Assembly (NCBI RefSeq): GCF_014651635.1
Contig: NZ_BMXG01000012.1
Location: forward strand, 62,001-126,000
Source: Cerasicoccus arenae
GTDB lineage: Bacteria; Verrucomicrobiota; Verrucomicrobiia; Opitutales; Cerasicoccaceae
DNA length: 64,000 nt
Reading direction: 5' to 3'
Shown: piece by piece, positions 1-8,659 of the stretch
Layout: every line of letters begins with the position of its first letter
How positions within the stretch are numbered: the first letter of the stretch is position 1
Position numbers and translations under genes: made by a program
Notes under the pieces: generated by a model
Database searches by the model: none
What the model saw: the letters and a program-made list of their open reading frames with translations, nothing else
What the model was told of the DNA's origin: nothing

Positions 1-194
1 GTGACATTACTCAGGTGGACCTTCCTCGCTCCAAGATGTCAGGCCTCAAACAGGCCGTGCAAATCCTCGCCAACATCAAGGGCATTAAGCTCTTTTACTT
101 CGACGCAATGGACGTCGTCCGTCATCCGCTCGTGAGCCGAATCATCCAGGCCTACGAAAAATGCAACCTTGAGAAACAGAACGACCGGCGTTAA
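1..194 (+). CDS. PhoH-family ATPase, C-terminal fragment
   Basis: Only the last 64 or so residues are inside the window; the gene starts to the left. The frame begins at base 3 and stops with TAA at 192-194. The visible tail reads DITQVDLP, then a helix and the sequence DVVRHPLVSRII, followed by AYE. This is the characteristic end of PhoH/PhoL-type P-loop ATPases, where ITQ-DLP follows the ATPase core and the DVVRHPLV stretch is near-invariant. PhoH proteins are cytoplasmic nucleotide hydrolases linked to RNA metabolism. The next two genes, an HD-domain phosphodiesterase and ybeY, form the usual PhoH neighbourhood, which supports the call. The ATPase motifs lie outside the window, so activity cannot be judged. 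Confidence 0.85.
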   Translation, partial: DITQVDLPRSKMSGLKQAVQILANIKGIKLFYFDAMDVVRHPLVSRIIQAYEKCNLEKQNDRR

Positions 195-223
195 ACTGCC
201 AGCCTCTGCAGAAAGGAATACAC

Positions 224-2665
224 ATGCCCATTCTGCCCAAGAAAAAGTCGAAAAAACAGCAAACCGCGGATGCGCGCCGGAAACGGCGCGATGCGGAGCC
301 GCAGAAAGCGGCGACCTTCTTTGAGACGAGTCAGGCAGTGTCATTTGGCATTTTCTTGCTGATGGCCTTCCTGATCATTGTCATTTGCTTTTTGGGGCAA
401 TCCCCCGCTGGTCCGCCAATTACACCTAAGCAGGTTGCCAAAGTGCGCATCGTGGCGGACTTCCCGTTTAGCTTCGAGAGTAAGCTGGAGACCGAGCGTG
501 CACGCCAACAGCGCCGTCAACGCGTACTCCCGCGTTACCGCCTCGATCAAAAGCCTTTCCAAGAGTTTAGCACTGCGATTGACGGGCTAAACTCCGCTTT
601 GGAAACCGAACTGATGCCGGAGTTGGCCAACCTGCCGCGCAATGAATGGCCTCCGGTCATTGACCAGTTCACCGCCACCTACGGAGCGGAAACCGGCCTA
701 ACGGTTAGTGCTGACGATCTTGCCATTTTGCTGGATAAAACAACGCCTGAGGAGCGTGCTTCTTTACTCCGAGAAGGCTCACTGGCCCTGCGTGACGTTA
801 TGCACGACGGTGTATTCGAGCAACCAGCCAGTGCTACGACTAGTATGGACGGTTCGCTGCTTGTTCCGATGGTGGTTATCGGTGGCCGAGGCGATAACAT
901 TCAGTCTGAAGAAGAGGCGGCCCGCCTGCTTAACATTAATTTGGCGGGTCTTGGGGACGACTTGAGCCTTTCCCGTGCGCTTTACCGGATATTCCAGAAA
1001 GGCCTCAAGCCCAACCTCGAATATGATGTGGAAACGACGGAGTCCATCAAGGAGCAGGCCGCCGCTGGCGTGGAGCCGGTTCATGTGGTTTTCCTGCAGG
1101 GGCAGGTCATCGTGGAACCGGGCAATATCGTATCATTGGAGCAAGTGGAAGCGGTCGCAGCCTACCGAGAACAGTTGACTAAAAGTGCGGAAATTGTCTG
1201 GGGCTTCAACGCCACGCTGGTGCACCGTTCAGTCATGACGATCGTGCTCATGCTGTGCGGAATCTTGTTCATGCAGACGGTCTTTTCGCTTAACGGGCGT
1301 TCGAACCGTCGCTTCGGGCTGATTGCGACAGTGCTGATCATCAATTTACTGCTCTTGCGAGTCATCCAGCAATTCGGTGAAACGTCGTTCTTTGGCGGTA
1401 ATAGCAGTTTGTTGGCCATGTTGCCCTTTGCCGCGCCTGTGGCCTTGGGTGCCATCGTGATGGCGATCATGGTTGGCCCTCGTCCTGCGGCTTTGATTAC
1501 GATTGCTGTCAGCGCGTTGCATTCGCTGATGTGGGGGGGGGCTATTGACAGTTTCCTCGTTTCCTTATTGGGCGGCATGGTGGCGATATATTTTGCGCGG
1601 GAAGTCCGTTTGCGGGGTAAGTTGATGCGTGCCAGCTTGGCTTCGGGCCTCGTCGTGGCCTTGGTCGCAGCCTTTCTGGGCTTTCTCAACGAACTCCCGC
1701 CGATAACGGTGGGCCAGCAGGTGTTAACTGCCATCGGTGCAGGCTTAGTCACCGGTGTGATTGTTATTGGTCTGTTGCCGATTATGGAGCACATCTTCAA
1801 ATACACGACAGACATCACGCTACTGGAGTTGACGGATTTCAACCACCCGCTTCTACGCAAACTGCAGATGGATGCCCCCGGCACGTACCACCACTCGCTG
1901 ATGGTCGCCAATTTGGCCGAACGTGCCGCGAACGAAGTTGGGGCTAATGCCTTGCTTTGCCGCGCAACCAGCCTCTATCACGATATTGGCAAGACGGTGA
2001 AGCCGGAGTATTTTACCGAGAATCAGCACGAGGGCTATAATCCGCACGATGAGCTAACGCCTGCGATGTCGGCGTTGATCATCAAAAGCCATGTTAAGGA
2101 AGGCGTTGACATGGCTAAACAGCATAAGCTCCCAGACATCTTCATTGACATTATCCGCCAGCATCATGGCACAACGCTGATCAAGTATTTTTACAGCAAG
2201 GCATGCAACCGCCAGCAGCAGACAGTCCTGCCGCTTCAGTCAGGTACCTCGAATCCGCCTTTTGAGCGCCCAGAAGACGTTGATGAAAGCACTTTTCGCT
2301 ATGAAGGCCCCAAGCCGGAGTTTCTGGAAAGTGCGATCATCTTCTTTGCAGATGCCGTCGAAGCTGCTTCACGCAGCCTGAAGAAGGTCACCCCACAAAG
2401 CGTTGAGGAACTAGTCGATAGCATTTTCTCCGCGCGTCTGGATGATGGTCAATTGGACAATGCGCCGGTGACTGTGGCACAGATTCGAAAGGTCCGCGAT
2501 AGCTTTTGCTTCACTCTGCTAAACATGCTGCACAGCCGCGTGCAGTATCCGAAGGATGACGTGGCGAAGAAGAAGCGGGGCCAATCCGCCTCGCCCGTTC
2601 CCATGCAGGAAACCCAGTCCGCCATTCATGCCCAGAATCCTTCAGGTAAACGCACAGCTGTATAG
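224..2665 (+). CDS. pgpH: 7TM-HD cyclic-di-AMP phosphodiesterase, PgpH type
   Basis: An 813-residue membrane protein with the PgpH layout: a basic N-terminus, one membrane segment near residues 45-65, a long extracytoplasmic domain to about residue 325 (7TMR-HDED type), a block of hydrophobic helices to about 540, and a cytoplasmic HD hydrolase domain. The HD signature LYHDIGK sits near residue 586, with further metal-ligand candidates downstream in IIRQHHG. Characterised PgpH proteins hydrolyse the second messenger c-di-AMP; that substrate is inferred here from family and architecture. The start ATG follows the phoH stop by 29 bases, preceded by an AGAAAGGA ribosome-binding site. The gene overlaps ybeY at its 3' end. 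A run of nine G at 1533-1541 encodes Trp-Gly-Gly in a membrane helix and is in frame. Confidence 0.88.
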   Translation: MPILPKKKSKKQQTADARRKRRDAEPQKAATFFETSQAVSFGIFLLMAFLIIVICFLGQSPAGPPITPKQVAKVRIVADFPFSFESKLETERARQQRRQRVLPRYRLDQKPFQEFSTAIDGLNSALETELMPELANLPRNEWPPVIDQFTATYGAETGLTVSADDLAILLDKTTPEERASLLREGSLALRDVMHDGVFEQPASATTSMDGSLLVPMVVIGGRGDNIQSEEEAARLLNINLAGLGDDLSLSRALYRIFQKGLKPNLEYDVETTESIKEQAAAGVEPVHVVFLQGQVIVEPGNIVSLEQVEAVAAYREQLTKSAEIVWGFNATLVHRSVMTIVLMLCGILFMQTVFSLNGRSNRRFGLIATVLIINLLLLRVIQQFGETSFFGGNSSLLAMLPFAAPVALGAIVMAIMVGPRPAALITIAVSALHSLMWGGAIDSFLVSLLGGMVAIYFAREVRLRGKLMRASLASGLVVALVAAFLGFLNELPPITVGQQVLTAIGAGLVTGVIVIGLLPIMEHIFKYTTDITLLELTDFNHPLLRKLQMDAPGTYHHSLMVANLAERAANEVGANALLCRATSLYHDIGKTVKPEYFTENQHEGYNPHDELTPAMSALIIKSHVKEGVDMAKQHKLPDIFIDIIRQHHGTTLIKYFYSKACNRQQQTVLPLQSGTSNPPFERPEDVDESTFRYEGPKPEFLESAIIFFADAVEAASRSLKKVTPQSVEELVDSIFSARLDDGQLDNAPVTVAQIRKVRDSFCFTLLNMLHSRVQYPKDDVAKKKRGQSASPVPMQETQSAIHAQNPSGKRTAV

Positions 2666-3092
2666 CCGTCTCGTCGTGGACGAGGCGCAACTGCGCCACT
2701 GCTTCACGCTACTAGATGGAATGGAGCACTATGGCGCGCCGACGGGAGAGCTCTCGCTCGTGTTTATGAGTGACACGGATTTGGCTCAATTGCACGCGGA
2801 TTTCCTTGATGACCCAAGCCCGACGGACGTTATTACGTTCCCTGGCGACGAGGAAATGGATTTTGCCGGCGAAATCTGTGTGAGTGTGGATCGTGCTCGT
2901 GACGAGGCCCCCAAGCATGGCTTGAGCTTCTCGGAGGAACTGACGCTGTATCTCGTGCATGGTTGGTTGCATTTAGCTGGGTTGGACGACTTGGATGATG
3001 CTTCACGTGAGGAGATGCGATTTGCAGAAAGCCTTTGCGTCCAATTACTTCATGCGGAGAAGGCTATTCCGGAATTCGTGCTCCACTCATAA
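2628..3092 (+). CDS. ybeY: Endoribonuclease YbeY (16S rRNA 3' end maturation)
   Basis: A 154-residue protein of normal YbeY length when started at the ATG at 2628, 38 bases inside the end of pgpH. The longer frame from 2556 adds a proline-rich, non-conserved N-terminus and is less likely. Family landmarks are TDVITFP near residues 66-72, GEICVSVDRA, and the metal-binding segment HGWLHLAGLDD. YbeY is a zinc-dependent single-strand endoribonuclease involved in rRNA maturation and ribosome quality control. The first two ligand histidines are at residues 111 and 115. The third ligand position, His in many family members, is Asp121 here. The phoH-pgpH-ybeY order is conserved in many bacteria and suggests cotranscription. 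Confidence 0.9.
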   Translation: MPRILQVNAQLYSRLVVDEAQLRHCFTLLDGMEHYGAPTGELSLVFMSDTDLAQLHADFLDDPSPTDVITFPGDEEMDFAGEICVSVDRARDEAPKHGLSFSEELTLYLVHGWLHLAGLDDLDDASREEMRFAESLCVQLLHAEKAIPEFVLHS

Positions 3093-3143
3093 TATGCGTG
3101 GTCTGAAAATGGCCATTACGATTGACTTAATAGGCCACTTATC

Positions 3144-3166
3144 GCGTAGTGGTGGGACTACTACGC
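3144..3166 (+). promoter_or_regulatory. Leader hairpin abutting the start of the response-regulator gene
   Basis: GCGTAGT at 3144-3150 pairs perfectly with ACTACGC at 3160-3166, with a nine-base loop containing GGTGGG. The ATG at 3170 follows three bases later, so the stem would sit in the ribosome footprint of that gene. No T-run follows, so it is not a terminator. A role in translation control is inference. Confidence 0.35.
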
Positions 3167-3169
3167 TGC

Positions 3170-4468
3170 ATGGGAAGGAAAATCCTCATAGTCGATGACG
3201 ACACTGATTTTAATCAACTGCTGACAGATATCTTCAGCCAGGCGAGCTATGACGTCGACTCCTGTGAAGAGCCTGAACATGCGGTAACTCAGTTTCAGAA
3301 TGAGAATTACGATTTAGTCGTTACGGACCAGAAAATGCCGGGCATGTCTGGCGAAGAACTCATCCGCACGCTCAAGAAGATCAAGCAGGACGTGCCGATT
3401 ATCATGGTTTCCGGCTATTTGGACAACGACACAATCCGCAGCCTCATTCGAGAGGGGGTGGGTGGCGTTTTCCTTAAACCGCTCAATGTGTTTTCGTTGC
3501 TCAAGCGAACGGCGACGCTCATTGAAGAGCGTGAGGCTGGAATGCGACGAGAATCCGGGCAGGAGGACGGTGATGACGACGATGATAACTTCCACCATAA
3601 CCTTCCGTTTAAGTTCGAAACCTTTCCGGCTAAGGATCGGCATTCACGCGAGTTTGCCCAAAAGCTTTACGGTCTGCGCGATTTTAAGACGAACCTTGTC
3701 ATGGTTGCTCCGCGTGGCACGGATTTGGAGGCGATCACCGATGACCTGAGCCATTTCGATTCTGGATGCAAAGACCTCTATCTGCTGCTTGATCGTTCCC
3801 GCATTGACCGGGAATCCATGATGAAGATCATTGTGCAGTCGACACAGAAAGGTTGGGAGCGCGTTACTTTTGTCATTGCTGGGGCCGAAACCATTACTCG
3901 CGAGCAGTATTCACTGATTATGCGAATCGGACGCAAGAAGGACCCCTTTGACACGATTCCCTTCCCGATGCGGTTTATTTTTTGTGTCAGCCGTGACTTA
4001 GATTTACTCTACGATGAGCGCGTGGTCGACGATGCCGTTTATATGTTTATGGGCACTACGGAGATCGCCGTGCCACAGCTTTCAGACGTGCCGGATGATA
4101 TTGGCGAACTGGGAAACCGTTATCTAGAAATAGAAGCCAAGGCGCACGGTTTGAGCAAAGTGCCCAAGCTAGAGCTAACCGCAAAGACTTATCTACGCGA
4201 ACAGAAGTGGGCAGGCAATGCCGCAGAACTTCACCGCTTCATGCGCATGGCAGTACACTTGGATAAAGCCACTCTGAGCATGGAAGACTTGGAGCGGGTC
4301 GAGCAAAAACTGTCTTCTGCGGTGGGTGGAGCTCGTAGCCTGCTACAAGGCTTGCAACTCTACCGCGATGAATACGTGAAGGCGGTGACGATTCTGCTGG
4401 GGGATCAGTCTGCCGCCAGTCATGCATTGAAGGTTGACGAGGAATTTATGGAGCGGATTCTTAGTTAA
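3170..4468 (+). CDS. Response regulator with degenerate NtrC-like AAA+ and Fis-like domains
   Basis: A 432-residue protein from the ATG at 3170; an in-frame GTG at 3149 would add seven residues. Residues 1-125 are a receiver domain with acidic pocket DDD near 9-11, phosphoacceptor Asp53 in VVTDQKMPG and the conserved lysine in FLKP. After an acidic linker (DDDDD) the rest follows the outline of an NtrC AAA+ module. VAPRGTD stands where the Walker A loop should be, then comes a PQLSDVPDDIGEL-like segment, a WAGNAAELHRF stretch matching the WPGNVREL lid, and a C-terminal helix pair resembling a decayed Fis domain. Walker A lysine, Walker B acid pair and GAFTGA are all absent, so sigma-54 activation is unlikely. 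It pairs with a similar gene at 5289 and lies upstream of a GspE-like ATPase. Function unknown. Confidence 0.75.
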   Translation: MGRKILIVDDDTDFNQLLTDIFSQASYDVDSCEEPEHAVTQFQNENYDLVVTDQKMPGMSGEELIRTLKKIKQDVPIIMVSGYLDNDTIRSLIREGVGGVFLKPLNVFSLLKRTATLIEEREAGMRRESGQEDGDDDDDNFHHNLPFKFETFPAKDRHSREFAQKLYGLRDFKTNLVMVAPRGTDLEAITDDLSHFDSGCKDLYLLLDRSRIDRESMMKIIVQSTQKGWERVTFVIAGAETITREQYSLIMRIGRKKDPFDTIPFPMRFIFCVSRDLDLLYDERVVDDAVYMFMGTTEIAVPQLSDVPDDIGELGNRYLEIEAKAHGLSKVPKLELTAKTYLREQKWAGNAAELHRFMRMAVHLDKATLSMEDLERVEQKLSSAVGGARSLLQGLQLYRDEYVKAVTILLGDQSAASHALKVDEEFMERILS

Positions 4469-4501
4469 CGCTAATTTTAGCTTATTTAATCGTTGTCGAT
4501 T

Positions 4502-5161
4502 ATGGAAAAACTGACGCTGGAACCTACCCTACACATTCGTTTTACGAATGATTTTACAGCGGTTAAAATAGATGGAGATCTCGACGATCCCAGCAGCTTT
4601 GGCCTCACACTGATGACTGCGTTACGTTCCCTGAACTCGGGGGCAGAAGGGTTATCATTGGGCGAGGTCAAAAGCATCCGAGGCCACGATTCAAGTGAAG
4701 GCTTTCAGCTTACTTTGGATGATGCTGGCCATAATTTTAAAAAGTATGAGCAGGTTACCCAATGGGCTGATTTTGATGGGACGACGGCTGATGGCGTATG
4801 CTATTATCCAGTGATTCCTGCAGCGGCAGATCTCACATCTTGGCTAGACCAACTGCCTAACGTTCGTTGGCGGGGCTTGCGTATTCAGGCTGATGACGAC
4901 TGGAAACATTATTTTAGGGAACAAGAAGCTGACGAATCCGTTATTTCCGCTTTTAGCCTGTCGTTTTTGCAATTGGATCTCTTGATTCGTTCGCTGAGTT
5001 TACCACGCCAGCAATTGCAGATAAATTTTGCTGAAAATACGCTCTGGATCGCCGTTAACGACGACAGTGATTTTCTTCTAGTGCTGAGTAGCTCAAACAT
5101 AAGTCATGGCACGCGCGCCACTTTGGAGCGCTGCCTGAGCTTTTTTACCTGGCCTTTGTAA
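4502..5161 (+). CDS. Unrecognised 219-residue protein between two pseudo-NtrC regulators
   Basis: I do not recognise this protein. The ATG at 4502 gives 219 residues; a TTG at 4493 would add three. It has no signal peptide and no membrane segment, so it is probably cytoplasmic. It is rich in Asp, Ser and Leu, with alternating hydrophobic stretches (HIRFTNDFTAVKIDGDL, LQINFAENTLWIAV, FLLVLSS) that suggest a mixed alpha/beta fold. It lies 33 bases after the first degenerate regulator and 127 bases before the second, on the same strand, so it is probably part of the same functional group. Remote-homology search or structure prediction is needed for any function. Confidence 0.7.
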   Translation: MEKLTLEPTLHIRFTNDFTAVKIDGDLDDPSSFGLTLMTALRSLNSGAEGLSLGEVKSIRGHDSSEGFQLTLDDAGHNFKKYEQVTQWADFDGTTADGVCYYPVIPAAADLTSWLDQLPNVRWRGLRIQADDDWKHYFREQEADESVISAFSLSFLQLDLLIRSLSLPRQQLQINFAENTLWIAVNDDSDFLLVLSSSNISHGTRATLERCLSFFTWPL

Positions 5162-5288
5162 GTGAATCTACGCACCTGCCGTAGGGTTGATGGCTGGGGT
5201 CATGGTAAACCATGCTTGAAAGCTCGTTTCCGATGCCTCATAAGCATGTATCACTTTGGCTCATTAAGCGCACATTAATTTAGTAACT

Positions 5289-6629
5289 ATGGCACAGCGA
5301 ATTCTCGTTCTTGATGACGAAGAAAACTACGCCGACATGCTACGTGCATTGTTGGAACAACATTCTTTTCTGGTAGACTCTGTGACGGACCCCGCCCGGG
5401 CGTTAGAGAAACTCCATGGCACTGGTTACGAATTGGTTATCTCTGATTTCAAAATGCCGGGCATGGATGGCGCGGATTTCCTAAGCAAATCTCGGGAAAT
5501 GAATCCCGACTTGCCAGTGATTCTGGTTTCCGGACTGATGAATACCCCAGACCTCGTCAAGGTTGCCAACATGGGTGTGACGCTGGTTCTGGAGAAGCCG
5601 ATCGACATCCAACTGTTCATTAATCACGTCAAACGCTTTGTCCAGCCAGCAACCAAAGATGAGTTTCGGGTGCACCGCCAAGGCAAGAGCGGAGAGGTCG
5701 CTGGTGCCTTGGCTTTTAAGCAAACTTACCCACGCACACTGCATTATTTGTGCGACCGTTCCCACGTCTTCCGTTATTTTTTGGAGCATGTTTGGGGCGC
5801 TGCGAATGAGCAGGATCATATATTTATTTCGGCTCCCCGTGGGAGTGAGGCCGATTTATTGTTACGCGAAGTTTCTCTATGGCGGAAATTTAGCGCCACC
5901 CGAATTCATTGGCTCGATCTTCGCCACCCGGATTGTGTCCGTATGAGTGCGGCTCTGAAGGAGAAAGCGGTGGACAGTAAAACCAGTGAGCTTGTTGGCG
6001 TCATTGGTTTCGCTGATTCATCATTGGCGGCGCAGGAGCAAGTGGTGGATTGTATTCGCGAATCCCCGGAGAATCTTGCCTTCCTTTATTTCATCGAGAG
6101 TGACCTGATTGACTCCGATACGCGTGTGATTGATCCGGAATTGCGTGAATTATTGGAGCAAAGTCTGTGTGTGATGCCCCCGTTGAACGCTCGTTTGGCA
6201 GACCTTGCTGCTTATGTGAAACGTTACTTGCCGCTGATCGCCGAGTCGCTCAAACGGCCGGGCCGATCGGAACTCGACCCCCAAGGAATTGCTTTGTTGC
6301 TTTCCTACACATGGCCTGGGAACTTTCGAGAACTGATTGATGTATTGCGCGTCGCTGTTGCTTTGCAGACTGAAGGTCCGGTAATGCAGCAAGATCTGGC
6401 GACTGCCCTGCAACGTGTTTCCAATCACAATTCTTCCTCTCCCCACGAATTGTTGCCATTAAGTGCTGCGATTCAGGAGCGGCAGCACTACATCGTCAGC
6501 AACGCAATGCGGGAGTCAGGGCAGGATATTGTGTCCACTCTTAACACGCTTGGCGTTGGCCCACAGGCGATCAATCCCGATACGGGCGCAGACAATCTGC
6601 CCCTGATCTATCCAGAACTGATTAACTGA
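5289..6629 (+). CDS. Second response regulator with degenerate NtrC-like AAA+ and Fis-like domains
   Basis: A 446-residue paralogue of the gene at 3170. The receiver domain (1-125) has the DDEE acidic pocket, phosphoacceptor Asp53 in [12 protein letters not shown] and lysine in LEKP. The following region keeps the NtrC AAA+ outline: SAPRGSEAD replaces Walker [10 protein letters not shown] replaces the Walker B/sensor strand, [19 protein letters not shown] matches the LPPLRERxEDI segment, and [18 protein letters not shown] is an almost canonical lid motif. A Fis-like helix pair ([12 protein letters not shown], then LGVGPQAI) follows, with a 20-residue tail. With no P-loop lysine, no Walker B acids and no GAFTGA, ATP hydrolysis and sigma-54 contact are not expected. 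It ends seven bases before the GspE-like gene, so the two are likely cotranscribed. Confidence 0.78.
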   Translation: MAQRILVLDDEENYADMLRALLEQHSFLVDSVTDPARALEKLHGTGYELVISDFKMPGMDGADFLSKSREMNPDLPVILVSGLMNTPDLVKVANMGVTLVLEKPIDIQLFINHVKRFVQPATKDEFRVHRQGKSGEVAGALAFKQTYPRTLHYLCDRSHVFRYFLEHVWGAANEQDHIFISAPRGSEADLLLREVSLWRKFSATRIHWLDLRHPDCVRMSAALKEKAVDSKTSELVGVIGFADSSLAAQEQVVDCIRESPENLAFLYFIESDLIDSDTRVIDPELRELLEQSLCVMPPLNARLADLAAYVKRYLPLIAESLKRPGRSELDPQGIALLLSYTWPGNFRELIDVLRVAVALQTEGPVMQQDLATALQRVSNHNSSSPHELLPLSAAIQERQHYIVSNAMRESGQDIVSTLNTLGVGPQAINPDTGADNLPLIYPELIN

Positions 6630-6636
6630 AATCGTT

Positions 6637-8511
6637 ATGCCTCTCGCACGTATCCAAGCATCAATTGTCCGTAATCTCTGCCAGTTTAACCGTATTACCA
6701 ACGAGCAGGCGGAGCACATCATCAATACCGATGCCGAACTTTCAGGAGAGGAGGTAGAGGCGCTGCTCGCTCAGGATTACGGCATTAGCGAATTTCAGCT
6801 GCTCGCCGCCAAGAGTAAGGCCTTCGGTATGGCACCGTTTAACGCGTTTCATTTCGAGCCTAATGATCGTACTTTCGAAAAGTTGGACAAAGAATTCTGC
6901 GAAGAGCATGTGGTTCTGCCAGTTGGTTTTGTAGGTAATACATTTGTGGTCGCGGTCCACAACCCCTTTGACCTGACCGTTCTCAATTTGGTTCATGAGC
7001 ATACTCGCCGCAAGGTGTCGCCACTACTGGGCATCAAGCGCGAAATCTTGGCAAAACTCAAGATTGGGGGCGACGAGCAGCCCGTTGTCGCGGAAGGTTT
7101 TGGTGATGTTGTTGACGCACTCGACATGGAGTACGACATCGACGAGGAAAAGCTAGAAGAAGGCGATGCCGAAGATTCCGCACCTATCATTCAATTAGCC
7201 AACCGGATCATTGAAGATGCCTATTATTCTGGTGGAAGTGACATACACATTGAGCCTTTTGAAAAAGACTGTCGCATTCGGGTACGCGTGGATGGTGTGT
7301 TGCAGGAAAAACTTTCCGTTTCGGCGAAGGTCTCGGGTGCCCTAATGGCGCGCCTTAAGATCATGAGCAATCTCGATATCGCGGAGAAGCGGTTGCCGCA
7401 AGATGGTCGTATTATTTTTAAGCATTTTACTCGAAAGCCGATTAACATCGATTTACGTGTATCCACTGCGCCGCTCAACCATGGCGAAGGCATTGTCATG
7501 CGTATTCTCGACAAATCTAAGTCGACGCTACCGTTGCCAGCATTGGGCTTTGAGCCGGAGAACCTTGAGCGCTATCGCGAATGCATTACCCGACCTTACG
7601 GGATGATTCTCCACTGCGGTCCCACCGGTTCAGGTAAATCGATGACGCTCTATTCGGCGCTCAATGAAATTAACGATCCAGGCATATGCATCCGCACGGC
7701 AGAGGACCCGATTGAGTACACTTTGCCTGGCCTCTGTCAGATGCAGATGCACCGCAAAATCGGGTTAACCTTCGCCACTGCGCTACGCGCCTTCTTGCGA
7801 CAAGATCCGGACGTCATTCTCGTCGGGGAAATTCGCGACTCGGAAACAGCGGGTATCGCTGTGGAAGCAGCACTTACTGGACACATGCTCTTCAGTACGT
7901 TGCACACCAATGATGCGCCGGGGACAGTTGCGCGTTTGACTGAAATGGGGGTCGAGCCGTTCATGATTTCAGCGTCGATCGTCGCGGTCTGTGCGCAGCG
8001 TCTGATGCGCCGTGTCTGTAAAAGCTGCCGTCAGTCTTACGAGCCTGAATCGCGCGAATTTGAAATTCTCCGCAAGGCAATTCAATTTGAAGGAGGCGGC
8101 ATCTTCCGCGCCAACCGCATTGGCTGTCCTGCCTGCTCGGGTAAGGGCTACAAGGGGCGAGTGGGCATTCACGAAATGATGACTACAAGCGAGGCACTCA
8201 TTGAAGGCATTAACCAAGAAATGGAATCCGCAGAACTTAAGAAAATTGCGATGTTCAGTGGTATGTCGACGCTGCACATGGATTCGATGAAGAAGGTTCG
8301 CTCTGGATTGACTACAATGGAGGAGGCGATTTCCACTATTCCACCAGACATGGAGGACCTTGAGGCTCTTGCTGAAGAATTCGAATTACAGGCCAAGCTC
8401 AAAACCCGAAAGGATAAGGAGCGGAAAAAGGAAATTGAGGAGCTTAAGGCGGAGTCGCTTGCGCTGGAGGCTGAGGAAGCAGAAGCACTCGAGGCAGCTA
8501 AAACGAAATAG
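6637..8511 (+). CDS. GspE/PilB-family secretion or pilus assembly ATPase
   Basis: A 624-residue AAA ATPase of the type II secretion / type IV pilus assembly family. An N-terminal GspE-N-like domain (about 1-150) is followed by the GSDIHIEP segment near 190-200, Walker A GPTGSGKS near 328, and the Asp-box/Walker B region [12 protein letters not shown] near 390. The four-cysteine zinc site (CKSC near 459, CPAC near 496) is typical of PilB/GspE rather than PilT. The family hydrolyses ATP at the inner-membrane platform to polymerise pilin subunits. Unusually, the last 70 or so residues form a charged Lys/Glu-rich helix, probably a coiled coil, beyond the normal family end. No pilC, pilT or pilin gene adjoins it; two prepilin-like genes occur at 35899-37225. 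It closes the operon before a strong terminator. Confidence 0.88.
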   Translation: MPLARIQASIVRNLCQFNRITNEQAEHIINTDAELSGEEVEALLAQDYGISEFQLLAAKSKAFGMAPFNAFHFEPNDRTFEKLDKEFCEEHVVLPVGFVGNTFVVAVHNPFDLTVLNLVHEHTRRKVSPLLGIKREILAKLKIGGDEQPVVAEGFGDVVDALDMEYDIDEEKLEEGDAEDSAPIIQLANRIIEDAYYSGGSDIHIEPFEKDCRIRVRVDGVLQEKLSVSAKVSGALMARLKIMSNLDIAEKRLPQDGRIIFKHFTRKPINIDLRVSTAPLNHGEGIVMRILDKSKSTLPLPALGFEPENLERYRECITRPYGMILHCGPTGSGKSMTLYSALNEINDPGICIRTAEDPIEYTLPGLCQMQMHRKIGLTFATALRAFLRQDPDVILVGEIRDSETAGIAVEAALTGHMLFSTLHTNDAPGTVARLTEMGVEPFMISASIVAVCAQRLMRRVCKSCRQSYEPESREFEILRKAIQFEGGGIFRANRIGCPACSGKGYKGRVGIHEMMTTSEALIEGINQEMESAELKKIAMFSGMSTLHMDSMKKVRSGLTTMEEAISTIPPDMEDLEALAEEFELQAKLKTRKDKERKKEIEELKAESLALEAEEAEALEAAKTK

Positions 8512-8540
8512 CCAACAACTGCTAGCTTAGTAAATTGCAA

Positions 8541-8564
8541 ATGCTCAGTGCGCTGAGCATTTTT
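8541..8564 (+). terminator. Rho-independent terminator after the GspE-like gene
   Basis: ATGCTCAG at 8541-8548 pairs with CTGAGCAT at 8553-8560 across a four-base loop, followed by a run of five T. It lies 30 bases after the GspE stop and ends the rightward transcription unit before the leftward sulfatase gene. Confidence 0.85.
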
Positions 8565-8659
8565 GCCTCGATGCTTTGAACGATGCGATTATTCCTCGCG
8601 AAAGGTGATCGGAATAAATTGTCGTGGTGGGGGGCGTGTACCCCTTTGGGGAGCTCAGT

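Noticed and set aside
1162-1911. 249-codon minus-strand frame inside the pgpH gene
   Set aside because: Shadow of the membrane-helix region of pgpH; its composition is Thr/Ile/Pro rich in the way expected of reversed codons.
5201-5214. Small palindrome CATGGTAAACCATG before the second pseudo-NtrC gene
   Set aside because: Only five-base arms; such a short repeat is expected by chance and has no supporting context.
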